This document shows, one piece after another, positions 42,849-51,807 of a stretch of 64,000 nucleotides of DNA. A program made the position numbers and the translations under genes. Positions within the stretch are counted from its first letter, which is position 1, and every line of letters starts with the position of its first letter. Origin of the DNA: Verrucomicrobiaceae bacterium (GTDB taxonomy: Bacteria; Verrucomicrobiota; Verrucomicrobiia; Chthoniobacterales; JAATET01); NCBI GenBank assembly GCA_027488755.1, contig JAIYAZ010000135.1, positions 54,028 to 118,027 of the forward strand, read 5' to 3'. The notes beneath the pieces were generated by a model, which saw only the letters and a program-made list of their open reading frames with translations, was not told where the DNA came from and searched no databases.

Positions 42849-44246
42849 TTACGCGAAGCTGAAGAGGCGGCGTTGTTTGATGAGGGCGGCGACTTCCTCG
42901 GGGACCATGCTTTCCCAGGCGGGGTCCTTTTCCTGGATCTTCGTGAGCACCTGGGCGGAGGTGATGCCGAGGTATTCCGGGTGGTAGTTTTTCATCGGGC
43001 GGATGAACTGGTTTTCGAGCAGGTGCTGGTAGAGGTGGCGGAGGTTGGGGGCGACCTGGAGGGTGTCGGCGGTGGTGAGGGTGCCGTCGGGCGCGAGGAA
43101 GGGGTAGACGTAGAGTTTGACGCCGGTTTTAAAGAGGCGGCCGAGGCCTTCGAGGATGCCGCCTTCGAGGCCCTGGTAGTATTTTTCCTCGAAGATTTCC
43201 TGGAGGCTGGGGAGGCCCATCGGCAAGCCGATCATGCGGTCGGTGTAGCGGGAGAGGTAGTTGATGAGGCGGTAGTATTCGCCGTAGTTCGAGATGAGGA
43301 CGGTGCGGCCGAGGGCGCCGAGCATGTCCACGCGGTCGAGGAAGTCGAGGAGGTCGAGTTCGCCGCTGCGGAGGAGGTTTTGCATGGTGATCTCCATGAG
43401 CACTTCGGGCGGGGTGTCGCCGAGATTGTCCTCGGCGAGGAACATGGCCTTGGCGCAGTCGAGCATGTCGTTCGTGACGAGGGTGACGGGGCGGAAGCTG
43501 CCGCGTTCGATGAGGAGGGGCTTTTTGTAGAAGGCGTCGGCGGCATTAATGACGTCGCCGTCAGCGCGGAAGAGGGCGGCCTTGGTGAGGCCCTGGCTGA
43601 CGAGCTGGAGGGCCATGATGCGGTTGTCGACCTTTTCAAAGCTGGGGCCGGAGAAGCGGATCATGTCCACCTCGATGCGTTCGGGGGTGAGGTCGTCGAG
43701 GAGTGAGGTGATGAGGGCGTCGGGGCGGTTCGTGAGGTAGAACGCGCCGTAGATGAGGTTCACGCCGAAGATGCCGAGGGCCTCCTGCTGGGCGAGGTTG
43801 CTGGCATCGAGCATGCGGACGTGGACGATGATCTCGTTGATGGGGCCGCGGGGCTGGAGCTGAAAGCGGATGCCCATCCAGCCGTGGGATTCGTCGTGGC
43901 GGCGGAAGCTGCGGGCGGCGACGGTGTCGGCGAAGGCGAAGAACCGGCGCTGGTCCCCGAATTTGGCGTCGAGCCGTTCGACGACGAGCTGGAACTCGTG
44001 CTCGAGCATGGTGTCGAGCCGGCCGCGGCTGACGTAGCGGCCCGAGGCGCCGTAGATGGCGTCGCTGAAGGTCATGTCGTAGGCCGAGATCGTCTTGGCC
44101 ACGGTGCCGGAGGCGCCGCCGACGTGGAAGAAGCGGCGGGCGACCTCCTGGCCGGCCCCGATTTCCGCGAACGTGCCGTAGATGCGGCCGTCCATGTTGA
44201 TTTGAAAAGCCTTCTTGTTGACCTGGAGATCGAGTGTGCCGTCCAT
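42849..44246 (-). CDS. conserved 465-residue protein of unknown function
   Basis: A protein family I recall as widespread in Planctomycetes, Verrucomicrobia and others and often auto-labelled nicotinate-nucleotide adenylyltransferase, although no nucleotidyltransferase HxGH motif is visible here. Characteristic segments are GRIYGTFAEIGAGQEVARRF, ISAYDMTFSDAIYG, HGWMGIRFQLQPRGP and VRMLDASNLAQQEALGIFGV. No signal peptide or TM. The 94-base gap before it holds the nonad tract R9. Function should be treated as unknown. Confidence 0.75.
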   Translation of the reverse strand: MDGTLDLQVNKKAFQINMDGRIYGTFAEIGAGQEVARRFFHVGGASGTVAKTISAYDMTFSDAIYGASGRYVSRGRLDTMLEHEFQLVVERLDAKFGDQRRFFAFADTVAARSFRRHDESHGWMGIRFQLQPRGPINEIIVHVRMLDASNLAQQEALGIFGVNLIYGAFYLTNRPDALITSLLDDLTPERIEVDMIRFSGPSFEKVDNRIMALQLVSQGLTKAALFRADGDVINAADAFYKKPLLIERGSFRPVTLVTNDMLDCAKAMFLAEDNLGDTPPEVLMEITMQNLLRSGELDLLDFLDRVDMLGALGRTVLISNYGEYYRLINYLSRYTDRMIGLPMGLPSLQEIFEEKYYQGLEGGILEGLGRLFKTGVKLYVYPFLAPDGTLTTADTLQVAPNLRHLYQHLLENQFIRPMKNYHPEYLGITSAQVLTKIQEKDPAWESMVPEEVAALIKQRRLFSFA

Positions 44247-44263
44247 CGCGTCTACCGAACTAA

Positions 44264-44299
44264 ACGGGATTGGCGGGATTTCGAGGATTAAGCGGAAAA
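44264..44299. repeat. nonad tract R9
   Basis: Three 9-bp units ACGGGATTG, GCGGGATTT, CGAGGATTA and a decayed fourth AGCGGAAAA, in the gap between two minus-strand genes. Confidence 0.7.
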
Positions 44300-44340
44300 G
44301 AAATGCGCGGGTGGCGGGGCGGGAGCCGGCCGCCTGACCG

Positions 44341-46095
44341 CTAACGTCCCGGGCGCATGATGATCACGTTGCGGGTGCTGACGCGGCCTTCGGCGTTACG
44401 GGCCTTGATGCTGAGCACGCTTGGGCGGGTGGGCATGGGACGGATCGCGAGCCGGTAGGGATTGCGTCCCGTGATGGTGACGGAGGCTTTTCCGCAGGTA
44501 GCGCTGAATTCCACGATGGGAATGCTTGAGACGACACGGACCTCCATGGTGAGGCGGTTTCCGGGGGCGGGACGAATGAAGTTGCTAGGCACAACGATGC
44601 GGGGGGGCTCCGGCGGGACCGTGGGACTGGGCTGGGGCGACGGGGTTGGTGTTGCGGTGGAGGTGGGGGCCCAGGTGTCGGGATCAATCACCGACACCTT
44701 GAAGCTTTCGATGGCAACAAGCGGCTCGGGCTGCGCCTGGGCGTTCCCGAGCGTGCCGCATGAGAGCCGGACGGAGCTCAGGTCTTCGGCGAAGAGCGGA
44801 CCTTGATGGACGGGCTCTCCATCGATGAGCACCCGCCACATATCCGTGACGAGGTTGAGGATAATCTCGACCTGATAGATGGTCTCGTCCTCGAAGTGAC
44901 CTACTTGGCCAGCGGGCGAGCGGGGATGGTAGATGGTGAAAGAGCTACTGGCACCCTCCATGATGAGGTTACGGACTTCCGGCGAGTCCACAATGAGGGC
45001 GAAGTTGATTGGGGTGTTCTGCAGGTTTTTGGTGGCCACCCGGTAGAGCAGGGAGTAGGCGGCGTATTGCCCGGAGAGATTGATTTGCACCTGGTCGTAG
45101 GTTCCGCTGCGTCCCCGGAAGACCAAGGCGCTGGGAAAGAGGCCAAGGGCGTCCTTTTGGATGCGTGGCGACCCGAATACAATGCTGGAAAACGCGTCGT
45201 CCGTCCCGGTTGGCGGCGTTTGGCCGTTGCGCTTGGGGTCGAAGGTGATGTTCTTGAGGACGAAACTGCTCTGAGCAGAGGTTGTTATCGGAAGCTCGGA
45301 GGAGGGCAAAGACAGGCCGACCTCGTTGCGGGCCGAAACGCGGTAAACATACGTGGTTTTTGGAGTCAGCAGCTTATCCGTGTATCTCGTCTCGCTTGCG
45401 CTGATTTCTGCGACGGTGGACCACGTCGAGGCGTCGAAGAGGCGACGCTCGATTAAATAGGTGGTGGCCTTGGTTCCATACCACGAGAGGGTGATCTGCC
45501 TCGCCGATCGCACGGGAGATCGGTTTATGCGCGGAACTGGTGGAACGGAAGGAGTCAGAGCCGCACCGAGGCTGTAAGCGAGGTTATCGAGAGCGACGAG
45601 GCCGGAGGTGACGGTGAGTTGAACGAGATCGGCGAACTCGGGGCCGAAATAGAATGTCTGAAAATCCTGGCCGGCGCCGGAGCCATCCATCTTGCCGTCT
45701 GTCACGAACGTTTGGGTGATGGTGCGGCCATCCGACGTGCGCCCTTCCACGATGCATGTCTGGGGGGAGGCAAAAGCCGTGCTGTATTCCGCGAGATCAA
45801 TCGATGTTACCGAGAAAAGATTTGTTTCGTGTGAAACTTCCACCGGACCGGTGAAGCCGGGAATGTTGAGGTAGAGGGAGCCGTTTTCCGGGAAAAAGCC
45901 TCCCAGAGATTCGGTGATGTAGAAATCGCCATCCCTCCCTCGCACCAGAAATTGATTTTCTGAATAGGCACGCTTGGTGGCGGCAGCTTCGTGATCGAAG
46001 CTCAGCGTCGAGGCTGAGGTCAACGAGGGAGCGAGGAGCCAGAGGAAAAGGCTTGCCATGACCGACTGCCGCGGAGCCAAGAAACGCTCAAACAT
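44341..46095 (-). CDS. large secreted protein with fibronectin type III domain
   Basis: A 584-residue exported protein with a signal peptide (LFLWLLAPSLTSA), a beta-rich N-terminal domain, an FN3-like domain near residues 190-275 (SARQITLSWYGTKATTYLIE ... YVYRVSARNEVGLSLPSSEL), a lectin-like middle region, a Pro/Thr linker and a C-terminal Ig-like domain. No PEP-CTERM tail. Lower GC than flanking genes. Likely surface-exposed binding protein. Confidence 0.7.
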   Translation of the reverse strand: MFERFLAPRQSVMASLFLWLLAPSLTSASTLSFDHEAAATKRAYSENQFLVRGRDGDFYITESLGGFFPENGSLYLNIPGFTGPVEVSHETNLFSVTSIDLAEYSTAFASPQTCIVEGRTSDGRTITQTFVTDGKMDGSGAGQDFQTFYFGPEFADLVQLTVTSGLVALDNLAYSLGAALTPSVPPVPRINRSPVRSARQITLSWYGTKATTYLIERRLFDASTWSTVAEISASETRYTDKLLTPKTTYVYRVSARNEVGLSLPSSELPITTSAQSSFVLKNITFDPKRNGQTPPTGTDDAFSSIVFGSPRIQKDALGLFPSALVFRGRSGTYDQVQINLSGQYAAYSLLYRVATKNLQNTPINFALIVDSPEVRNLIMEGASSSFTIYHPRSPAGQVGHFEDETIYQVEIILNLVTDMWRVLIDGEPVHQGPLFAEDLSSVRLSCGTLGNAQAQPEPLVAIESFKVSVIDPDTWAPTSTATPTPSPQPSPTVPPEPPRIVVPSNFIRPAPGNRLTMEVRVVSSIPIVEFSATCGKASVTITGRNPYRLAIRPMPTRPSVLSIKARNAEGRVSTRNVIIMRPGR

Positions 46096-46206
46096 TGCAG
46101 TAACAATCGAGACACGCTTACTGTTTGTCGATTCTTTTGTGAACGAAAGCAGGCGGGACGGAAGATTTCGTCGGACCCGATGTTCCGAGGGGATCGTTTC
46201 TGGGGC

Positions 46207-47322
46207 TTATTTCCCGGCGATTTCGACGAGGAGGCGGGAGAGGACGAGTTCCTCGCCGAGTTGGGTGGTGACGAGTTCCCGGTTGGCGCGGGCGCAGGCG
46301 GCGAAGGCCCGCTGGAGCTCGGCGAGCTGGTAGCGGGCGCTGTTGGCGGCGGCGATGCCGAGGGGGTAGGCGTTGAGGGTGCCGTCCTTTTTGCGGGGGA
46401 GGTGCGTGGTGGCGGCGGCGGGCAGGCGGTCGAGGCTGCCCTTGAAAAACTGCGGCTGGGCGGGCGGGCTGAGCCGGTGGGTGACCATCAGATCCTTCAC
46501 GACGAGGAGATTGCGGACGGTCGGCATGATGGCGGCAAGGAGGATGCCGACGCCGGATTCGCCCTGGCGGAGGAGTTGCCGGAGGGTGCGCAGGCAGAGG
46601 GCGAGGTCGCGTTTGGCGAGGGCGTTGCTGAGGTCGAAGATGCCGCCGGCGCGGGTGGCGGGGACCATTTCGCGGATGTTGTCGGCGGTGAGAGGGGCGT
46701 CGGGCGGGAAGGCGAGGGAGAGCTTGGCGAATTCGCTTTCGAGTTGGCGGGTCTCGGCGCCAATGCGGGCGGCGAGGACGGCGGCGGCGTCGGGTTCGAG
46801 GCGGAGGCCGGCTTCGCGGGCGCGGTCGGCGACCCAGTTGATGACGTCGGCCTCGGTGGCACCCCAGCCGAAGTCGGGTTTGTCGTGGAGGTGGACGGCG
46901 CCGAGTTTGCCGAGGGTTTTGTAGGCGGTGCGGCGTTTGTCGGGGTCGATGGCGCTGAGGAGGAAGCGGACGCCGTCGGGCAGGCCGGGCTCGAGGATGG
47001 CGAGAAGTTTGTCCATCGCCGTGGTGACGCTGTCGCTGCGGCCGGTGACGGTGTCGGCGAGGAAGGTCGCGCTTTTGAGCCAAACGAGTTTGGCTCCGCC
47101 GAAGAAGGGGACGGTTAGCAGGGCCTCGATGGTGGCGTGGATGCGGTGGACGGCTTCATCCACGGTGGGAACGGCGCCGTCGATGGTCTCCACGGCGAAG
47201 GGGTCGTCGGAGGGCGCGAGGCGCGCGGCGAGTTCCGTGGCGGCTTTTTTGACGGCGGCTTCGTCCGAGCCGGTGACGAAGTGGATGCCGGTGTCGGCCT
47301 TCGGGGCTTTTTTCGCGGGCAT
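46207..47322 (-). CDS. holA: DNA polymerase III subunit delta
   Basis: Clamp-loader subunit that opens the beta sliding clamp. A 371-residue protein with the delta layout: N-terminal AAA-like domain (FVTGSDEAAVKKAATELAAR, LVWLKSATFLAD), middle domain (RRTAYKTLGKLGAVH) and C-terminal collar helices (GIFDLSNALAKRDLALCLRTL). ATG 47322 was chosen, 2 bases after the permease-like stop, since the longer track start lies in another gene. Confidence 0.85.
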   Translation of the reverse strand: MPAKKAPKADTGIHFVTGSDEAAVKKAATELAARLAPSDDPFAVETIDGAVPTVDEAVHRIHATIEALLTVPFFGGAKLVWLKSATFLADTVTGRSDSVTTAMDKLLAILEPGLPDGVRFLLSAIDPDKRRTAYKTLGKLGAVHLHDKPDFGWGATEADVINWVADRAREAGLRLEPDAAAVLAARIGAETRQLESEFAKLSLAFPPDAPLTADNIREMVPATRAGGIFDLSNALAKRDLALCLRTLRQLLRQGESGVGILLAAIMPTVRNLLVVKDLMVTHRLSPPAQPQFFKGSLDRLPAAATTHLPRKKDGTLNAYPLGIAAANSARYQLAELQRAFAACARANRELVTTQLGEELVLSRLLVEIAGK

Positions 47323-47324
47323 GC

Positions 47325-47870
47325 TTAGACGCGCGGGGTGAGGCGGGTGAGGGCCACGCCGAGGGTGAGGGCGGCGGCGAGGGCGAGGACGGCGAGGGCG
47401 GCGGTGAACGGGGTGAAGCGCTGGAGGTTGCCGATGACGAGGAACCACTCGGCGGCGATGCGGGCGGCGGCGAGCAGGGCGCTGAGGGGCAGGAGGGGCC
47501 AGAGCAGTGGGAGGTCGATGCGCCAGAGGCGGGTCGGGCAGTTGTAACCGAGGAGGGCGGCGGTGTCGCGGTAGGTGGCGACGGTGCGGGCGAGGGCGAG
47601 GCGGAGCGGGAGGTAGGTGAACGGCAGGGCGGCGAGGGTGGTGGCGAGGATCCAGGCGGTGAGGCGTTCGGCGCCGAGGGCGGGGAGGAGGAGGGCGAGG
47701 TTTGCGAGGAGGGAGGCGGGAAGGAAGAGGGGGAGGACGAGGAGGGCGTCGAGGGTGAGCCAGCCGGGACCGGAGCGGGGGGCGCGGAGGGTGGCGAGGC
47801 CGAGACCGATCACGAAGGCAAGGGCGAGGGCCACGAGGGGCGGCGTGAGGAGTTCGGCGGCGGTGGGCAT
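47325..47870 (-). CDS. orphan ABC-permease-like membrane protein
   Basis: A 181-residue protein of five to six TM helices with an EAA-type loop (DTAALLGYNCPTRLWRIDLPLL) that normally contacts the ABC ATPase. It is shorter than typical ModB/ThiP-type permeases and has no ATPase or binding protein gene beside it. It lies 2 bases before holA and 44 bases after the Y-polymerase remnant, suggesting operon membership but not function. Confidence 0.6.
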   Translation of the reverse strand: MPTAAELLTPPLVALALAFVIGLGLATLRAPRSGPGWLTLDALLVLPLFLPASLLANLALLLPALGAERLTAWILATTLAALPFTYLPLRLALARTVATYRDTAALLGYNCPTRLWRIDLPLLWPLLPLSALLAAARIAAEWFLVIGNLQRFTPFTAALAVLALAAALTLGVALTRLTPRV

Positions 47871-47914
47871 GGGGCGGGCGGAATGGTGCGGAATCGGGGC
47901 GGCAAAGAACAATC

Positions 47915-48076
47915 TCAATCGCCGACCTGGGGGATGAAGTGGAAGGCGATACAGGCGGTGGTCTCGGCTTCGACCGGGCAGACGGTGACGGGCCGACCGC
48001 GCAGTTCGGGGCGCTCCTGCTGCTCGACGGAGGCGAAGTAGGAGTTGAAGTCGAGGAAGAGGGTGCGCAGCGACAT
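47915..48076 (-). pseudogene. truncated Y-family DNA polymerase (N-terminal 53 residues)
   Basis: ATG at 48076 encodes SLRTLFLDFNSYFASVEQQE and ERPELRGRPVTVCPVE, matching the start of DinB/UmuC-type polymerases with the first catalytic Asp (LDFNSYFASVEQ). The match ends near ETTACIA, followed by unrelated residues and a stop. The palm, thumb and little-finger domains are missing, so it is a gene remnant. It is too short for the ORF track. It lies 14 bases downstream of uvrB. Confidence 0.75.
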
Positions 48077-48090
48077 GGCGCGGGGCGGGG

Positions 48091-50280
48091 TTAGCGTTTC
48101 CCGGGGGTTTTGCGGCGGCTGCCCTTGCCGCCGTATTGCACGGGGCGCTGGCCGGGGCTGATTTTGTCGAGGCCGGCGCCGCTCTTGAGCTCGGCGATCT
48201 GGTCGCGGAGGAGGGCGGCGCGTTCGTATTCGAGGTTCGCGGCGGCGGTGGCCATGTCGCGCTCAAGTTCCTGGAGGAGCTCGTGGAGGTCGAGGGAGCC
48301 GGGGCCGCCCTCGGCGACGATGGAGGTTTCGAGGTCCTTCGCGTTTTTGAGGATGACGTGGAGGCTTTCCTGCACGGCGCGGACGACGCTCTTGGGCTCG
48401 ATGCCGTGTTCGCGGTTGTAGGCGATCTGGCGGTTGCGGCGGTAGTCGCTGACCTCGATGAGGGCGCGGATGCTGCCGGTGATGACGTCGGCGAAGAGAA
48501 TGACCTCGCCCTCAACGTGGCGGGCGGCGCGGCCGGCGGTCTGGATGAGCGAGGTCTGGCTGCGGAGGTAGCCTTCCTTGTCGGCGTCGAGGATGCAGAC
48601 GAGCGAGACCTCGGGCAGGTCGAGGCCTTCGCGGAGGAGGTTGATGCCGACGAGCACGTCGCATTCGCCGGCGCGGAGGCTGCGGAGGATCTCGACGCGT
48701 TCGATGGTGTCGATGTCGCTGTGGAGGTAGCGGACCTTCATGCCGACGTCGCGGAGGTAGTCGGAGAGATCCTCGGCGGTGCGCTTGGTGAGCGTGGTGA
48801 TGAGGACGCGCTGGCCCTTTTCGATCACGCGGCGGCAGCGCTCGATGGTCTCGTCGATCTGGCCCGTGAGCGGGCGGATGGTGATCTTCGGGTCGAGGAG
48901 ACCGGTGGGGCGGATGATCTGCTCGGCGATGAGCGGGGTGCCCGGCGTGTGGACGTCGAGGGGATTTTGGATTTTGGATTTTGGATTTTCGATGGCTCCC
49001 GCGATGGCGGCGGGGACGGGGGACTCGGCGAAGTTTTTGTCGGGGTTTGGGATGTAGGTGGCGTTGCCGGCGACGCTGTTGCGGAGCTCGAAGCCGCCGG
49101 GGGTGGCGCTCACGTAGACGATCTGGTGCGTCTTGGCCATGAACTCGTCGAAGTTGAGCGGGCGGTTGTCGAGGGCGCTGGGGAGGCGGAAGCCGTGCTC
49201 GACGAGCACGCTTTTGCGGGAGCGGTCGCCGGCATACATGCCGCCGACCTGGGGGATGGTCGCGTGGGATTCGTCGATGACGAGCAGGGTGTCCTCCGGC
49301 AGGAAGTCCATGAGCGTGTAGGGCGTGGAGCCGGGCGGACGGCCGGTGAGGTGGCGCGAGTAGTTCTCGATGCCGTTGCAGAAGCCCATCTCCTGCATCA
49401 TTTCGAGGTCGAACTCGGTGCGCATCTTGATGCGCTGGGCCTCGATGAGGCGGCCATGCTTTTCGAACCAGATGACGCGCTCGTCGAGCTCGGCGCGGAT
49501 GGCGCGCATGGCGGCGGTGAGCTTGTCGTAGGGGGTGACGAATTGTTTCGCCGGGAAGAGCGTGAGGTTCGTGAGGCGGGCGAAGACGTCGCCGGTGAGC
49601 GGGTCGAATTCGCTGATGCGGTCGATTTCATCGCCGAAAAACTCGACGCGGATGGCGCGGTCCTCGACCTGCGCGGGGTGGACTTCGACGGTGTCGCCGC
49701 GCACGCGGAATTTGCCGCGTTCGAAGGCGATGTCGTTCCGCTCGTAGAGCATGTCGATGAGCTTGGCGAGGAAGGCCTCGCGGGTCATTTGCTGGCCTTC
49801 GCGGATGGTGACGAGCATCTGGAGGAAGTCCTCGGGCGAGGCGAGGCCGTAGATGCAGGAAACGCTGGCCACGATGAGCACGTCGCGGCGGGAGAGCAGC
49901 GAGCTGACGGCGGAGAGGCGGAGGCGCTCGATCTCCTCGTTGATGGAGGAATCCTTCTCGATGTAGGTGTCCGACCGCGGGATGTAGGCCTCGGGCTGGT
50001 AGTAGTCGAAGTAGCTGACGAAATACTCGACGGCGTTGCGCGGGAAGAACTGCTTGAACTCGCTGTAGAGCTGGGCGGCGAGCGTCTTGTTGTGCGACAT
50101 GACGAGCGTGGGCCGGTCGAGGTCGCGGACGATATTCGCGACGGTGAAGGTTTTGCCCGAGCCGGTGACGCCGAGGAGGGTTTGGTGGCGATTGCCCGCG
50201 AGGAGGGAGCGGGTGAGTTTTTCGATGGCCTGGCCCTGGTCGCCGCGGGGGGAGTAGTTCGACGCGAGCTCAAAGGGCAT
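48091..50280 (-). CDS. uvrB: excinuclease ABC subunit B with an in-frame repeat-bearing insertion
   Basis: Damage-verification helicase of nucleotide-excision repair. Of 729 residues, Walker A is GVTGSGKTFT, the beta-hairpin is VSYFDYYQPEAYIP, VYVSATPG precedes the C-terminal helicase half (EQIIRPTGLLDP), and the UVR domain (LQELERDMATAAANLEYERA) binds UvrC. Between SATPGGFEL and EQIIRPTG there are about 50 extra residues not found in typical UvrB, containing [11 protein letters not shown] encoded by heptad tract R6. All core motifs remain, so the protein is probably functional. ATG 50280 gives the usual MPFELASNYSPRGDQ. Confidence 0.95.
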   Translation of the reverse strand: MPFELASNYSPRGDQGQAIEKLTRSLLAGNRHQTLLGVTGSGKTFTVANIVRDLDRPTLVMSHNKTLAAQLYSEFKQFFPRNAVEYFVSYFDYYQPEAYIPRSDTYIEKDSSINEEIERLRLSAVSSLLSRRDVLIVASVSCIYGLASPEDFLQMLVTIREGQQMTREAFLAKLIDMLYERNDIAFERGKFRVRGDTVEVHPAQVEDRAIRVEFFGDEIDRISEFDPLTGDVFARLTNLTLFPAKQFVTPYDKLTAAMRAIRAELDERVIWFEKHGRLIEAQRIKMRTEFDLEMMQEMGFCNGIENYSRHLTGRPPGSTPYTLMDFLPEDTLLVIDESHATIPQVGGMYAGDRSRKSVLVEHGFRLPSALDNRPLNFDEFMAKTHQIVYVSATPGGFELRNSVAGNATYIPNPDKNFAESPVPAAIAGAIENPKSKIQNPLDVHTPGTPLIAEQIIRPTGLLDPKITIRPLTGQIDETIERCRRVIEKGQRVLITTLTKRTAEDLSDYLRDVGMKVRYLHSDIDTIERVEILRSLRAGECDVLVGINLLREGLDLPEVSLVCILDADKEGYLRSQTSLIQTAGRAARHVEGEVILFADVITGSIRALIEVSDYRRNRQIAYNREHGIEPKSVVRAVQESLHVILKNAKDLETSIVAEGGPGSLDLHELLQELERDMATAAANLEYERAALLRDQIAELKSGAGLDKISPGQRPVQYGGKGSRRKTPGKR
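48962..48989. repeat. heptad tract R6 inside uvrB
   Basis: Four perfect contiguous GGATTTT units on the plus strand (AAAATCC on the coding strand), encoding part of the [11 protein letters not shown] insertion near UvrB residues 431-440. Same unit as tract R5. Confidence 0.95.
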
Positions 50281-50340
50281 AAGCGGAGATTTTACGCCGC
50301 CGGCAGGGGGGTGCAAGACCGGCGGCGGGGGAAGGGCGGC

Positions 50341-50694
50341 CTAGTGTTCCCGGTTTTTCGGAACGGCCGGAATGCGCGAGTAGGGCAGGTAGAGAAGGAA
50401 GCCCAGGAAGGCGCCGAGGACGAAATTGACGAGGGAGACGGAGAGCAGTTGGACGCCCCAGCCGAGGGGGTTCGGGATGGCGCGCAGGGGGATGTCGAAT
50501 CCGATGACGTCGAAGAGCCAGCCGGCGGGCATGTGGAGGGCGCGCCAGAGGCCGCCGGTGCGGGAACCGCCGGCGCCGTCGCTGGCTCCGATCGCGGAGA
50601 GGACGCCGGAGAACAGGGTGAGCGCGGCGGCAAAAATCGCGCCGCGGATGAGAAACGGTGGAAGCCGGTAGGCGGGAGGCGGGGTGGGTTCCAC
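50341..50694 (-). CDS. small membrane protein of unknown function
   Basis: A 117-residue protein with two TM helices (LIRGAIFAAALTLFSGVLSAI and VQLLSVSLVNFVLGAFLGFL). No known family. The GTG at 50694 was chosen as the first plausible start beyond the shadow of the oxidoreductase gene. It is between that gene and uvrB on the same strand. Confidence 0.6.
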   Translation of the reverse strand: MEPTPPPAYRLPPFLIRGAIFAAALTLFSGVLSAIGASDGAGGSRTGGLWRALHMPAGWLFDVIGFDIPLRAIPNPLGWGVQLLSVSLVNFVLGAFLGFLLYLPYSRIPAVPKNREH

Positions 50695-50758
50695 GGCGGG
50701 GGGAGTTATGCTCCCGGACCCACGTGGCTGACAAGGCGGAAAGCCCCCGGGCGGCGAA

Positions 50759-51703
50759 TCAGCCGAGGTGGGCGAGGACCTGACGGGCGGTTTCCTGTCC
50801 GGTGGACCAGGCGGATTCCACGCGGGATTCCGTGAGGCTGTCGCCGGTGACAAAAAAGCCGGGCGGGAGCGGGCCGGGGTCGTTGGGGGCGAGGACGCGC
50901 GCGTAGCGCCAGCGGTGCGTGAAGGTGGCGCGGTGGAGGGCGGGATCGAGGTTCCAGCGGGCTTCGAGCCGGGCGCGCAGGGGGGCGGACCATTCGGCGG
51001 GGTCGCTTTCGAGATGGGCGGTGCTGAAGGCGGGGGAGGCCTGGGCGACAAAAACCGTGGTGCCGGGCTGGATGCGGCCGGGTTTGTGGTTTTCGCAGGC
51101 GGACCACGCGAGGTCTTCCGCCGGGGCGGCGTGGGCGTATGCGGAGGCGGAGTTGCCGGCCCAGTCGCCCGCGTAGGCGAAAAACGCGGTGAGGCAAGGC
51201 GCGAAGCTGGCGGGGTCGGGCGGGCGGCCGAGGAGCGCGAGGGTTTGCGGCCAGGGGGCGGAGCTGACGACGGCGGCGAACGTCTCGTCCCCGACGAGCC
51301 AGCCGGCGGGAAGGGGAGTGGGAGTCGTGACCGTGGCCTCCATGCGAATTGTGAGCCCCTCGGCCAGGGCGCGGCCGAGGCGGTTGTTGCCGGCGGCGTG
51401 ATACCAGCGGTTCTCCCCGGGGCGGTGGATTTCTCCGTTCGCATCGAGAATGGGGGCCGCGAGCCGGCGGAGGTCGGGGCCGCAAGTGCGCTCCAATTCG
51501 GCGCGGAAGGACTCCGCGCGGATCGTGAAATACTGGGCGCCGTGGTCGACGATGTGGCCCTCCCAGCGGCGCGTGGCGCAGCGGCCGCCGAGGCTGCGGG
51601 ATTTCTCGAAGACGGTGACCGCTAGGCCCGCGGCGGAGAGCGCGCGGGCGCAACTGAGCCCGGAGATTCCTGCCCCGATGACGGCGACGGACGGTTTGTT
51701 CAT
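50759..51703 (-). CDS. FAD-dependent amine-oxidase/renalase-like oxidoreductase
   Basis: A 314-residue flavoprotein with the dinucleotide-binding motif VAVIGAGISGLSCARALSAAG, the flavin signature FEKSRSLGGRCATRR and DHGAQYFT, as in renalase-type NAD(P)/FAD oxidoreductases; the C-terminal VTGDSL matches the FAD-binding end. Substrate unknown. ATG 51703 begins the Rossmann motif directly. Confidence 0.85.
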   Translation of the reverse strand: MNKPSVAVIGAGISGLSCARALSAAGLAVTVFEKSRSLGGRCATRRWEGHIVDHGAQYFTIRAESFRAELERTCGPDLRRLAAPILDANGEIHRPGENRWYHAAGNNRLGRALAEGLTIRMEATVTTPTPLPAGWLVGDETFAAVVSSAPWPQTLALLGRPPDPASFAPCLTAFFAYAGDWAGNSASAYAHAAPAEDLAWSACENHKPGRIQPGTTVFVAQASPAFSTAHLESDPAEWSAPLRARLEARWNLDPALHRATFTHRWRYARVLAPNDPGPLPPGFFVTGDSLTESRVESAWSTGQETARQVLAHLG

Positions 51704-51807
51704 GCCCCGACGATACGCCGAACGCGCCGCTTCGGACACCCGGGACGTGCAATCCGGCATTGCCGCGGGGGCGTAACCTTGGGAAATACTTTGCGCTTCT
51801 CCCGCTC

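Noticed and set aside
48136-50835. 899-residue plus-strand ORF opposite uvrB
   Set aside because: Antisense shadow; uvrB has all family motifs.
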